DNA from: Chrysochromulina parva
Taxonomy: Eukaryota; Haptophyta; Prymnesiales; Chrysochromulinaceae
Length of the DNA stretch: 12,126 nucleotides
Assembly (NCBI GenBank): GCA_002887195.1
Contig: PJAB01001806.1
Span: 1-12,126, forward strand
Reading direction: 5' to 3'
Below, piece by piece: positions 1-8,200 of the stretch. Below the pieces are notes generated by a model. The model saw nothing but the letters and a program-made list of their open reading frames with translations, had not been told where the DNA came from and searched no databases. The stretch's first letter is position 1. Each line of letters starts with the position of its first letter. A program made the position numbers and the translations under genes.

Positions 1-474
1 TTCAATGGGACTCACGCATCTGAACGCGGCGCGGCCGCGAGAAAAGTCGAGTGGGGTCCCGCATTGCGGGAGTTCGAAAATTTTGTCGGATCTCGTTTCA
101 CACCGGCGTGCAACACGTCATCTCAGAGATCGGTGCAGCGCCAGCGGATTCGTCAACGTCATCAGGAAGCAACTGACAACTGAGGCGATCCACACAGCGA
201 TTTCATAAGGGTAAAGGGTGCTCGGGGTACGGGTATGGGATCATGCGGACACGGCGTGCCATTCTATGATCTATCGCCATTTAATCGCGTTTCATCCGTC
301 GCTCTCGCGGCGGCGCGAGGAAGATGCAAGAAGGAACATGCCATTTATACGGCCATCCGCTAACTTTTCCCGCGGCACTATGTGACCTTTTATCAAACCC
401 TCTGTGGTGCCTCTCCATCGTCCACACGTTTTTGTCTTGCGAATATCGTCCCGTCGTCGGTCGGCCCATGGCCC
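1..474. other. Gene-free left flank
   Basis: No convincing coding region is present. The open frames here are short, low in recognisable motifs and mutually overlapping. The right part should contain the 3' untranslated region of the minus-strand gene ending at 475. A weak hairpin (CTCGC/GCGAG arms) lies near 304-319. No RNA gene or mobile element is evident. Confidence 0.5.
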
Positions 475-2103
475 TCACAGCTCGATCTTGAGCTCCTCAG
501 GGAGATAGCGAAGCGCCTCGGTCGCCCTTGTGAGCAGCTCGTCGTTGTACTGGTGGTTGTGGAGCGCAGCGAGGAGCAGGCTGCGCCCGCCGCCGTCCTC
601 GATGAGTTTAAGGGCTGGCTGGAACTCGGCCAGCTCCTTGATCAGCGCGCACGAGTGGATCTGGACGCCAGTCGCCATTGGGTGTGTGCGCATCGCCTCC
701 AAGATGGTCGGCACACCTGCCTCGCCGTACAGCTTTTGGGCCATAGACATGCCCCCCCCGAGCACGACGTTGAGGAGCGTGCCGCACCCATACTCTTGAA
801 CGAGGGGCGTCTCGGGGTGCGCCGCCATCGACTGCAGGGTGAGCTTGAGCGCCTGCACCGACACGTCCTCCTTCGCCGCCAATCTCGGATCGAGATCGTC
901 CCCACGACGGCCCGAGCCTCCGATGGTGGCGGGACGGCCGCCCATGGATGAGCGCAGGCTGGAGCCGGGAGGGCCCTGCAGCGGCTGCAGGTGCGGGTTC
1001 GAGCGCGAGGCGATGCGCACCGGACCTCCCGGCGAGATGCGCATCGGAAGAGTGCGCGGGTCCTGAGGCAAGCCGCGCCCGCGCCGACCCGACATGCTGC
1101 CGACGGCCGGCAGCTCCGCTGGTCGCGTGCCGGCGGCGATCTGCGACTCCTTCGAGAAGTCGCGCGGCGCGGTCACGAGCATCTGGCGGAGTGCGCCGCA
1201 TGCATTGTACTGCAGCCGAGGGTGCACATGGTGCCTCTGCATGCCCGCCATGATGAGCGCGATGCCCTCAGAGCGAATCACAATGTCCCTGGTGGGCGGG
1301 TCGGCGAAGGCGAGCTTCCACAGGAGGCCGCACGCGGAGGACTGGAGCTCAGCGATCTCGGCGTGCCGTCGCATCGCGTCCAGGATGATGTCGATCCCGC
1401 CACGTGTGCGGATCAGCTCCGAGTCCGCGTGTCCATGCGCCTCTGAGAGCACGTACTGCATCGCCACCATCGCCTGCTCCACCAGCACCGGCTTTGCCAA
1501 GTGGAGGCGGATGGCCTCGAGCAGCATGAGCGGGAGCGCGCGCGCGCCATTCTCGCCGATGATCCGGTCCTCCGCCACAGCGAGCACCGTCAGGTGCTGC
1601 TCGCTCTGCTTGAGCATCGCCTTGTATCGCTCGAGCTCGGCGGTCAGCGTCGCCTTGGCCCCCGCGTCGCCTTGCGCGCCGGCGCGCAGTTGGCCAATCT
1701 CGATGACCTGGGCGGTGAGCTGGGCACACTGCGCCTCGCTCGCCGCGAGCTTCGACTGCGTCTCCTTGAGCTCTGCCTTCAAGTCCTCGAGCATCTGGTT
1801 GAGCCGCTTCTCGGACTCCTCCTTCGCCTGCACGAGTTGAGCGTACCGCTCCTCGAGCGCGGCGTAGTCCTCCTTCTTCTGCGCGAGCTGCATGCTCAGG
1901 TAGTCTACGATGTCCTTCTGGTCCTTTTTCTGCTTGGCAAGCTGGTCTTTCGAGGTCGCCGCGAAACCGACGGCCGAATCCGCGTCGTGCTGAATCCTGG
2001 CGAGCTTCTCCTCGAGCGCGGCGATCTTGAGCAGCAGCGTCGACTCGGCCTCGGTGGGCAGCACCTCGCCTCCTTTGTCGCCTCCCTTGGCTTTCTTGCC
2101 CAT
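475..2103 (-). CDS. Coiled-coil plus armadillo-repeat protein, CFAP157-like N-terminus
   Basis: The product is 542 residues in one open frame from ATG at 2103 to TGA at 475. Residues 1-12 are Lys/Gly-rich. Residues about 18-175 are a long heptad-rich coiled coil. It contains DQKDIVDYLSMQL at 61-73, which resembles the 'KKDIVxYL' stretch of the ciliary CFAP157/basal-body coiled-coil family as I remember it. Two armadillo-like blocks follow, at about 234-311 and 413-535, with recurring GG(I/V)..IL.AM..H and Q..AC..L..L patterns. Between them is a Pro/Arg/Gly-rich linker (about 315-405) that is probably disordered. The gene is divergent from a ciliary dynein chain gene, which supports a role in axoneme or basal-body assembly. 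The coiled-coil and ARM architecture is seen directly; the CFAP157 relation and ciliary role are inference. It could instead be an unrelated ARM scaffold. Confidence 0.8.
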   Translation of the reverse strand: MGKKAKGGDKGGEVLPTEAESTLLLKIAALEEKLARIQHDADSAVGFAATSKDQLAKQKKDQKDIVDYLSMQLAQKKEDYAALEERYAQLVQAKEESEKRLNQMLEDLKAELKETQSKLAASEAQCAQLTAQVIEIGQLRAGAQGDAGAKATLTAELERYKAMLKQSEQHLTVLAVAEDRIIGENGARALPLMLLEAIRLHLAKPVLVEQAMVAMQYVLSEAHGHADSELIRTRGGIDIILDAMRRHAEIAELQSSACGLLWKLAFADPPTRDIVIRSEGIALIMAGMQRHHVHPRLQYNACGALRQMLVTAPRDFSKESQIAAGTRPAELPAVGSMSGRRGRGLPQDPRTLPMRISPGGPVRIASRSNPHLQPLQGPPGSSLRSSMGGRPATIGGSGRRGDDLDPRLAAKEDVSVQALKLTLQSMAAHPETPLVQEYGCGTLLNVVLGGGMSMAQKLYGEAGVPTILEAMRTHPMATGVQIHSCALIKELAEFQPALKLIEDGGGRSLLLAALHNHQYNDELLTRATEALRYLPEELKIEL

Positions 2104-2116
2104 TGAGTCCCAAGGG

Positions 2117-2134
2117 TAGGTGGGCGCCCACCTA
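2117..2134. repeat. 18-nt perfect palindrome
   Basis: TAGGTGGGCGCCCACCTA equals its own reverse complement. It starts 14 bp outside the start codon of the minus-strand gene, inside the divergent gap. It may be a site for a dimeric transcription factor, or a hairpin in the 5' untranslated RNA of the left gene. The palindrome is seen directly; the role is inference. Confidence 0.7.
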
Positions 2135-2183
2135 TGGAGATGAGGAGTTTCGAAGGGGATGGAACGGGCAAGCAGGAAAAAAA

Positions 2184-2203
2184 TTCACACCAATTTCACA
2201 CCA
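2184..2203 (+). repeat. Two TTCACACCA direct repeats spaced 11 bp
   Basis: TTCACACCA occurs at 2184-2192 and again at 2195-2203, about one helical turn apart, with a degraded third copy (TTTTCCAC) just after. The repeats sit in the AT-richer centre of the divergent gap, so they are candidate factor-binding sites. The sequence repeat is certain; the function is unknown. Confidence 0.6.
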
Positions 2204-2230
2204 TTTTCCACTTTAAAGCCTGAAAGGGAA

Positions 2231-2242
2231 ATGCATGCGTGA
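2231..2242 (+). other. Minimal upstream ORF (Met-His-Ala-stop)
   Basis: ATGCATGCGTGA forms a three-codon upstream reading frame. An overlapping ATG at 2235 is in frame with the DNAI4-like gene, with an in-frame TAA at 2214 just upstream. If the transcript starts left of 2231, this uORF could affect initiation; the start site is unknown. Confidence 0.25.
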
Positions 2243-2378
2243 CCCAGGCTCCACAGCAGCCTTGCTTGTCCTCGTGCATCGAGTTCAAAAAAACGTTCTT
2301 CCGAAGTTTCCCCACAGGAGTCTGCAGTCGTTGTTGTGCAGCCGCACACTCGAGGTGCTTCGGGGCGCCAACGTTTCC

Positions 2379-4685
2379 ATGCCTCAATCGAAGGTTCAGT
2401 CGACCAGTCAGAGCGGGAAGGTCTCCGCGTCCAAGGGAAGCTCGAAAAAATCGACCAAAGGAAAGTCGGGGACCATCCCCGAGGATGGAGAGAAGCGGGT
2501 GGTGGTGCGGGATGAGTTTGGCAACGACGTGACGCCGCGCAGCCTGATCCAGAGCGTGGAGAAGACGTCGATCAAGCCGCCGGCAGGAAATGAGTCCACT
2601 GACTCGTCCTCCGCAATCGATGCTGGTGCCGTGGGCATGAGCGCCATGGGCTCTGAGGGCGAGGGCGCGCCCAACTCCGAATCGGGAGACGAGGCGTCAG
2701 CATCCGACGCTGGCGAGGTTGCCCCTGCTAAGCCAGCGGCGCCCCCCGCCGCTGCACCCCCCGCCACGGTCGCGGCGCCGACGCCGAAGCCGGTCGTGAT
2801 CAATCTCGACGAGATGATCTCGTTCGAGCTCACCGAGACGGAGACCTTCTTTTTGGACCCGTACATCCCGGCCCTGTGCGTCTCGACGGACGCGCCCGAG
2901 GCGGCGACCGTCAAGGCCGCGAACGAGAAGTATGACACCCTGCTCATCAATCGGACCGCGATGGCCGATCTCTACGTCGACACGCCGGCGCAGACGTTCA
3001 ACCTGGACAAGAAGTCGAAGGAGGTGCAGACGGCGTCGATCCACACATCGGAGATGGGCTCGCAAGCAGACTCGTTTGACCTGTACGATGTGCTTGTCGC
3101 GGGGCAGGCCTCAACCGGCGGCGCTGAGGACGAGGCCGTCGAGGTCAGCGCGCAGAGCAGCGGAGGCAAGGGCGCGAAGCGGGCAAGCGGAGCCAAGGGC
3201 GTTGCCGACGCGTCCGCGGCGGGCTCTTCTTTTGTTGCGTCGGGCGCCGAGTCGGGCATTCACGAGGGCGGCGCGGAGATGGGGGCGGTAGGCGAGGGTG
3301 GCGAGGGTGGCGAGGGCGGCGAGGCCAAGGGCCCCAAGGAGGTCAATCTCGCCAAGTTTACCGGCCTGCCCGAGGTGCTTCGCGTGGTGGAACGCATGGT
3401 CGCGCAGAACATTTACCAGGCCAAGCACTTGCAATACCGTGCCATCGCGCCGCCCTCGGGACGAAAGGCGACGAGCCACGCGACAGACGAGCTCGTGGCC
3501 GCGGGCGCCTTAGCCCCCCGCGCGTCCTTCTCGCAGCTCTGGACCTTCGCCTCCGAGGAGCTCTCGGTCGGCCGTAACGTCTCGTGCCTCGAGTGGAACC
3601 CGGAGAACAAGGACTTGCTCGCCGCAGCGTATGGCGAGTTCGACTTCGCTAAGTACAAGTCGAGCGGCCTTATCCTGTTCTGGTCGCTCAAGAACCCGGA
3701 CTCGCCCGACAAGGCCATCCACGTGCCCTGCGGCGTGACGGCGATCGCCTTTTCGCACAAGCATCCCAACTTGCTCGCCGCGGGCCTGTACGACGGCACG
3801 GTCTGCCTCTTCGACGTGCGCAAGGAGCCGGCGAAGAGGATCCTCGAATCCGGGCACGGGCCGGGCGGCAAGCACACGGACCCCGTGTGGCAGCTGACGT
3901 GGGTCTCCCATCCCGACCCTGCCCGAGGCGAGATGCTCGTCTCGATCTCGTCCGATGGCCGGGTGACGAGGTGGGACATGCTCAAGGGCTTCGAGTGCTC
4001 CGATCTGCTCAAGCTCAAGCGTGTCGCCAACGTCACGAAGAAGCCCTCCCAGGGCCAGACTTCCGGCAGCGGCTCTGAAGGCATCATCTCGCGCCGCGCG
4101 AGCGGCATGTGCATCGCCTTCTCGCTCAAGGACCCCAACATCTACATGGCGGGCACCGAGGACGGACCCATCCACAAGTGCTCGTGCTCGTACAATGAGC
4201 AGCACCTCGAGTCCTTCTTCGGGCACTCCGGGCCGGTGTACAAGTTGAGGTGGTCGCCCTTCAGCCCGAACATCTTCCTCTCGTGCTCGGCGGACTGGTC
4301 CATCAAGCTCTGGCATCAGGAGAGCCCAAGCGCAATTTATACCTTCTTCTCGACGACCGACTACGTCGCCGACATTTGCTGGTCGCCGCACAACTCGACG
4401 GTGTTCGCCTCGGTCACGGGCGATGGGCGCATCGATGTGTGGGACATCAGCGTGAGCACGCTCGACCCGCTCTCCTCGATCAAGACGGACAAGAAGCTCT
4501 CGAGCGTCGCCTTCTCTCTCGCGTCGCCTGTGCTCGTCGTGGGTCATGAGGGAGGCGGCGTCGACTTGTACGCCTTGGAAGGCACGTTGGCCGAGCCGAC
4601 GAACCGCACCATCGCTGAGCAGGTGGCCGCCCTCGAGAAGCTCGCCGTCCCGGCAGCGCACGACGAGGCGGCCGAGGTACACTGA
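2379..4685 (+). CDS. DNAI4: Axonemal dynein intermediate chain DNAI4/WDR78 (IC138), I1/f inner arm
   Basis: The product is 768 residues from ATG 2379. The same frame extends back to ATG 2235, adding 48 residues of no recognisable character; both ATGs have weak context, and the SK-rich N-terminus after 2379 looks like the real beginning. IC138 is a WD-repeat subunit of the two-headed I1/f inner dynein arm, where it regulates flagellar waveform. Numbering from 2379, VVVRDEFGNDVTP lies at 41-53 and the conserved block ETETFFLDPYIPALCVS at about 153-169. NRTAMADLYVDTPAQTFN and SFDLYDVL follow at about 191-239. I recall this order in WDR78 proteins. A disordered Ala/Gly/Glu linker precedes a WD-repeat propeller at about 384-737, with repeat endings such as GLILFWSL, GTVCLFDVR, GRVTRWDM, SIKLWHQ and GRIDVWDI. 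It is slightly shorter than I recall for human WDR78. It is divergent from a CFAP157-like gene. Confidence 0.88.
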   Translation: MPQSKVQSTSQSGKVSASKGSSKKSTKGKSGTIPEDGEKRVVVRDEFGNDVTPRSLIQSVEKTSIKPPAGNESTDSSSAIDAGAVGMSAMGSEGEGAPNSESGDEASASDAGEVAPAKPAAPPAAAPPATVAAPTPKPVVINLDEMISFELTETETFFLDPYIPALCVSTDAPEAATVKAANEKYDTLLINRTAMADLYVDTPAQTFNLDKKSKEVQTASIHTSEMGSQADSFDLYDVLVAGQASTGGAEDEAVEVSAQSSGGKGAKRASGAKGVADASAAGSSFVASGAESGIHEGGAEMGAVGEGGEGGEGGEAKGPKEVNLAKFTGLPEVLRVVERMVAQNIYQAKHLQYRAIAPPSGRKATSHATDELVAAGALAPRASFSQLWTFASEELSVGRNVSCLEWNPENKDLLAAAYGEFDFAKYKSSGLILFWSLKNPDSPDKAIHVPCGVTAIAFSHKHPNLLAAGLYDGTVCLFDVRKEPAKRILESGHGPGGKHTDPVWQLTWVSHPDPARGEMLVSISSDGRVTRWDMLKGFECSDLLKLKRVANVTKKPSQGQTSGSGSEGIISRRASGMCIAFSLKDPNIYMAGTEDGPIHKCSCSYNEQHLESFFGHSGPVYKLRWSPFSPNIFLSCSADWSIKLWHQESPSAIYTFFSTTDYVADICWSPHNSTVFASVTGDGRIDVWDISVSTLDPLSSIKTDKKLSSVAFSLASPVLVVGHEGGGVDLYALEGTLAEPTNRTIAEQVAALEKLAVPAAHDEAAEVH
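3291..3323 (+). repeat. 9-bp tandem repeat encoding Gly-Glu-Gly
   Basis: About three and a half copies of GGCGAGGGY lie inside the dynein chain gene. They encode a Gly/Glu-rich stretch in the disordered linker between the conserved N-terminal blocks and the WD propeller. The tract is likely length-variable. Confidence 0.7.
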
Positions 4686-5247
4686 GGAGTGCGGCAGCGC
4701 GCCGGAGGAGCCGAGCTGTGCTCTTGCTCTTGATGTGGGGTTGGGGAGATCCATGGGAGATCCGTCTCGAGGGATGGTGCGTGGGGGCACTCCGTACGGC
4801 TTTACGGGTGCCCCGTGACGCCCACGAGGACGCCCACGTGGAGCGGTGCCTGTGGAGGCTCCGAGGTGGACAGAGAACAGAGACGGCGGCCGAGATACTG
4901 TGGTCACCAGAACCTACGTGTTAGCGGTCACCCGTTATGGACGGAGATAATTGTGTTCAAGTCGAAGTGGAGGCCGTGGCTGCAGCGCACAACTCTATAT
5001 CGTCGTTCGGAAGTTTCAGGTTACTATATCTAACATTTAATTCCCCGAGATCTCCCTTGATCTCCCTTCGAAATCGAATGTGACGTTATAATGTTAATGG
5101 TACATTGGTCTAAATATGCCCGCAGCGTCGGCCTCGTAGGCTCTACGAATCCAACTACGAATCAGCGGCATGCACGTCGTATTTTCAGCTCTTCTGTCTT
5201 GGCTCTGCCGTCTCACGACCGCGGGCTCGCGGGCTCGCGCTTTTGCC
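4686..5247. other. Convergent intergenic region with 3' ends of two genes
   Basis: This region lies between the stops of the plus-strand dynein chain gene and the minus-strand channel-like gene. It should hold both 3' untranslated regions and termination signals. The left half is GC-rich with short duplications, such as GACGCCCACG at 4817 and 4829 and GGAGATCC at 4745 and 4756. Positions about 4990-5115 are clearly AT-richer. I see no canonical polyadenylation signal that I would defend, and no gene. Confidence 0.5.
5049..5068 (+). repeat. 10-bp tandem duplication
   Basis: GATCTCCCTT is present twice in perfect tandem within the AT-richer part of the convergent gap. It is most likely a replication-slippage product. 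Confidence 0.6.
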
Positions 5248-8200
5248 TCACAGCTCATACTTCCGATACAACGTGACCAGCTCGCTGTGGTCGCCATTCG
5301 AATCAACAGCCATCAGCTCACGGAGCTTGCTCTTGATATCATTGAACTCTTCCGCAGCCGACACGTTCTGGTAGGTCTTGCGCTCGACTTGGACCGCCGG
5401 GCGGCAACATGAGAGGAGCTCCATACAGGCTGTCATGGGCACCTGAACAGACATTTCGAGGAGCTTGACGGCATCGGAGCACATCTTTGACCAGGACCTC
5501 GCATGGAAAGAACGGCGGACGCGGCGGGCGGCGCGGGCGAATGAAAGCTGCCATTCGATTTGCTTGCTGGACATCGTGTTGCGCGTGCGCGCGGCTTCCG
5601 CCTCCTCCTGCTCCACGAGCCGGTGCAGGTTGCGCAATGTCTCGTTGATACGCATGAGGCGGTAGACCGCATGCATGTCGCTCGAGCGCAGCATCTCCTG
5701 GGAGTCTTTATGGAGAAGAGCGACTTCGAGCGGACAGCGAGGCGTCTTCCACTGCTCATCCCGATCGAGTATAGCCGAGATTCCCAAATGCAGCTTCACC
5801 ATCTTTGGGCGAGTGTCATTCGCGATGTTCGTGTCGACTGCGTAGACCCACAACTTGTTTTCAGGGTCGCAGAGCACCCGGAGCAGCGCCTCGACCTGCT
5901 CCTCGTGCGTATACACGAACGTTGTGCGGTACTTGTCATTGACGAGCTTCTTCCGGATGCTCTGCTTGAGTTCGCACTCGATGTCCGACTTGGCTAAGAC
6001 ACGATGCTGGCCATTTTTCAAGAGGGGAAAGCACTTTGACAGCAGGCGCGCACTCAGGTCGACATGCGCCTCGACCTGCTCCTCGTCCATGCGGTACTTC
6101 TCATTGACGAGCTTCTTCTGGATGCTCTCCTTGAGTGCACTCAGGTCGACATCGTCCTCGTCGTACCCGTCGACGATCTTTACGATCTTCTTGTCGATCG
6201 TCTCGTCGATCTTCTCGTCGATCTTCTCGTCGATCTTCTCGTTGAGTTTCTCGCGCAAAACCTGGCGCAGTTCGCAAAGAAAGGGGACAGCGAGCGATTC
6301 GATCCGGTCGGTCAGCCGGCCCAGTATCTTCTGGTCCTGCATGGCCGTGCTCTTTGCCAGGTGTTCAAAGAAGGCCGTCTGCGACGGCTGGTAGTAGTGC
6401 GAATGCGCCCCATCAATCAACTTGACGAAGTCCATGGCTTTCACGCTGTCGAAAAGTCTAGCCCATGGCATCGTGGAATCCGTGGAAAGGGCTTGCCAAT
6501 CGGAGCGGTTGAAGTGCGTCCGCTCGGTGAGCAGCTGGTGCAGCGGTGCCACGTCCTCCTCGATCAGCTCGTTCCCGTCGGCTGGTCTCGACGTCCCGAG
6601 GTACTGCCATTTCGTCGGGTCGACAACGTCGCACAGCTCTTTGAAGGGCAGCTTTAAGATGTAGAGGTAGAGGAGATCGATGGCCTTCTTCTCGAGGATT
6701 CCGACTTCCGAGATGACCTTGTAGTAATCTCCTCCGTGCGTCTTGAAGGCTTTTTGCGTCTCTTTGGAGGCGGCTTCAAATAGCCAACGGAAGACAAACG
6801 TCTCGTTGTTCTCATTCACCGTCGACAAGTGGATGAAGTAGGCTTGCGCGGTGAGCCAGTACAATAGTAGCGTGAGCAGCATGATCATCACGACGCCCAT
6901 GGAGCAGTAGTAGGACCACTGTCGAGGAATCCTTATGCTCAAAGGCCATGGAGGCGGCTGATCATCGTCCATTGGCAGCGGGCCGCTGGCGAAGGTGAAG
7001 GACAGCTGCATCAGCATACAAAAGAAGCCGACCATCATGATCCACTCGAGGTTCGTCGTCTGCATGGTGTTGATCTGCTGCACCATTGTGTACTTGTGAG
7101 CGTACATTGCAAGGAAGAGTGTGACGAGGTAGGTGAGGCGGTCGGCGACGTCATCGAATGGGATGCCGTCGACGAGGCCGCTCGCGACGATGATGACGAT
7201 GACCGGGGTTAGGTTCTGCACGACAAAAGAGTTGGAGACGCGGTAGAAGTCCACGTGCACCGTGTACAGGTCCGGGCGCACCTCGTCGAGGAGGCTCGTG
7301 TCGAACTTGAAGTCGCCGTTGGCTGCCTCCGAGTGGGGCATGCACGGGTAGAGCACATCGGTGATGAGGATGGAGCTGTGCCGGCACTTGATTGACTCAA
7401 AGCGCTTGAGCTTCTTCGTGCGGATGGGCTGCAGTGTGTACGGGTACAGGACGTTGGGCGCCGTAGAGTTGCTTAGCTCACGGCTGTGGACTCTGCGCTT
7501 ATTGATGACGTTGCAGAAGGAGTTGCCCCACTTGATCTTGCCGGGTTCGAAGGAGAGCTCGAGCGTGTGCGCGTCGAGCGGGAAGGCCGAGAGGTCAAAG
7601 TGATGCTCCACTGTCGAGAAGCCTTTCATCGTCTTCTTTAGGCGCACCAGGATCATTTGCGTGCCGAGCGGCCGGAAGTATCGGCCGTCGGCGGTGCGCA
7701 CGTAGTGACGCGTCGTCAGCTTCCCGCCGGAAAGCTTCTCAAGCTTGAGAGACGCGTGCTGCTCCAACGTCAAGACTACCTGCGCCTTCCCCGCTGGGAA
7801 GAGCTCTTTGACGAGCTCTTCCTTGAGATCGACGAGTCCTTTGTTGAGATCAATGCCATGTTCACGGCCAGGCTGCTCCCGAGAAGAGGCCAGGCTGCTC
7901 CTAGGGATTAGATGCCAGCGCAGTCCCACTGCCGTTTCGTCTTCAACGTTGATAATCAGCCGGCTGTCGAAGCGCACGCCCTCACGTCCTGCCTCGGATT
8001 CTCTCTCTTCTTCCACCACGTGATTTAGCTTGAAGACGGGCTGGTAGTAGTACTTCTCCGAGTAGAAGTTAGCCTCACGCGATTGCGCGTACGTGATCTC
8101 ATCGAAGAGGTCGAACCAATCCAGGTTCTGGGCGTACTTAAAGGTGACTCGATCCTCCGTGATTTCGACCTTATGGATCATCTCTATTTCGACGGAGAGT

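Larger units (their letters stand above)
2104..2378. promoter_or_regulatory. Shared divergent promoter region of two ciliary genes
   Basis: This is the roughly 275-bp gap between the start codons of the minus-strand coiled-coil/ARM gene and the plus-strand DNAI4-like gene. Both 5' untranslated regions and both core promoters must fit here. It contains an 18-nt perfect palindrome close to the left gene and an AT-richer segment (about 2178-2218) with two direct repeats. I found no clear RFX X-box, the usual ciliary-gene element in animals. Co-regulation is inferred from geometry and shared function. Confidence 0.55.

Noticed and set aside
5..208. Small open frame of 67 codons at the left edge
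   Set aside because: It has no motif, an unremarkable composition and no supporting context.
1501..2106. Plus-strand leucine-rich open frame opposite the coiled-coil gene
   Set aside because: Leu-rich antisense frames are the expected shadow of a Glu/Lys/Gln-rich coiled coil.
3510..4907. Long antisense open frame (465 codons) opposite the dynein chain gene
   Set aside because: It mirrors the codon bias of the WD-repeat gene, is Arg/Val/Leu-biased, and has no domain I recognise. The sense frame has clear WD repeats.
5560..6657. Plus-strand Leu/Val/Asp-rich frames opposite the channel tail
   Set aside because: They are antisense translation of the charged repeats (EKID and similar); no independent motif.
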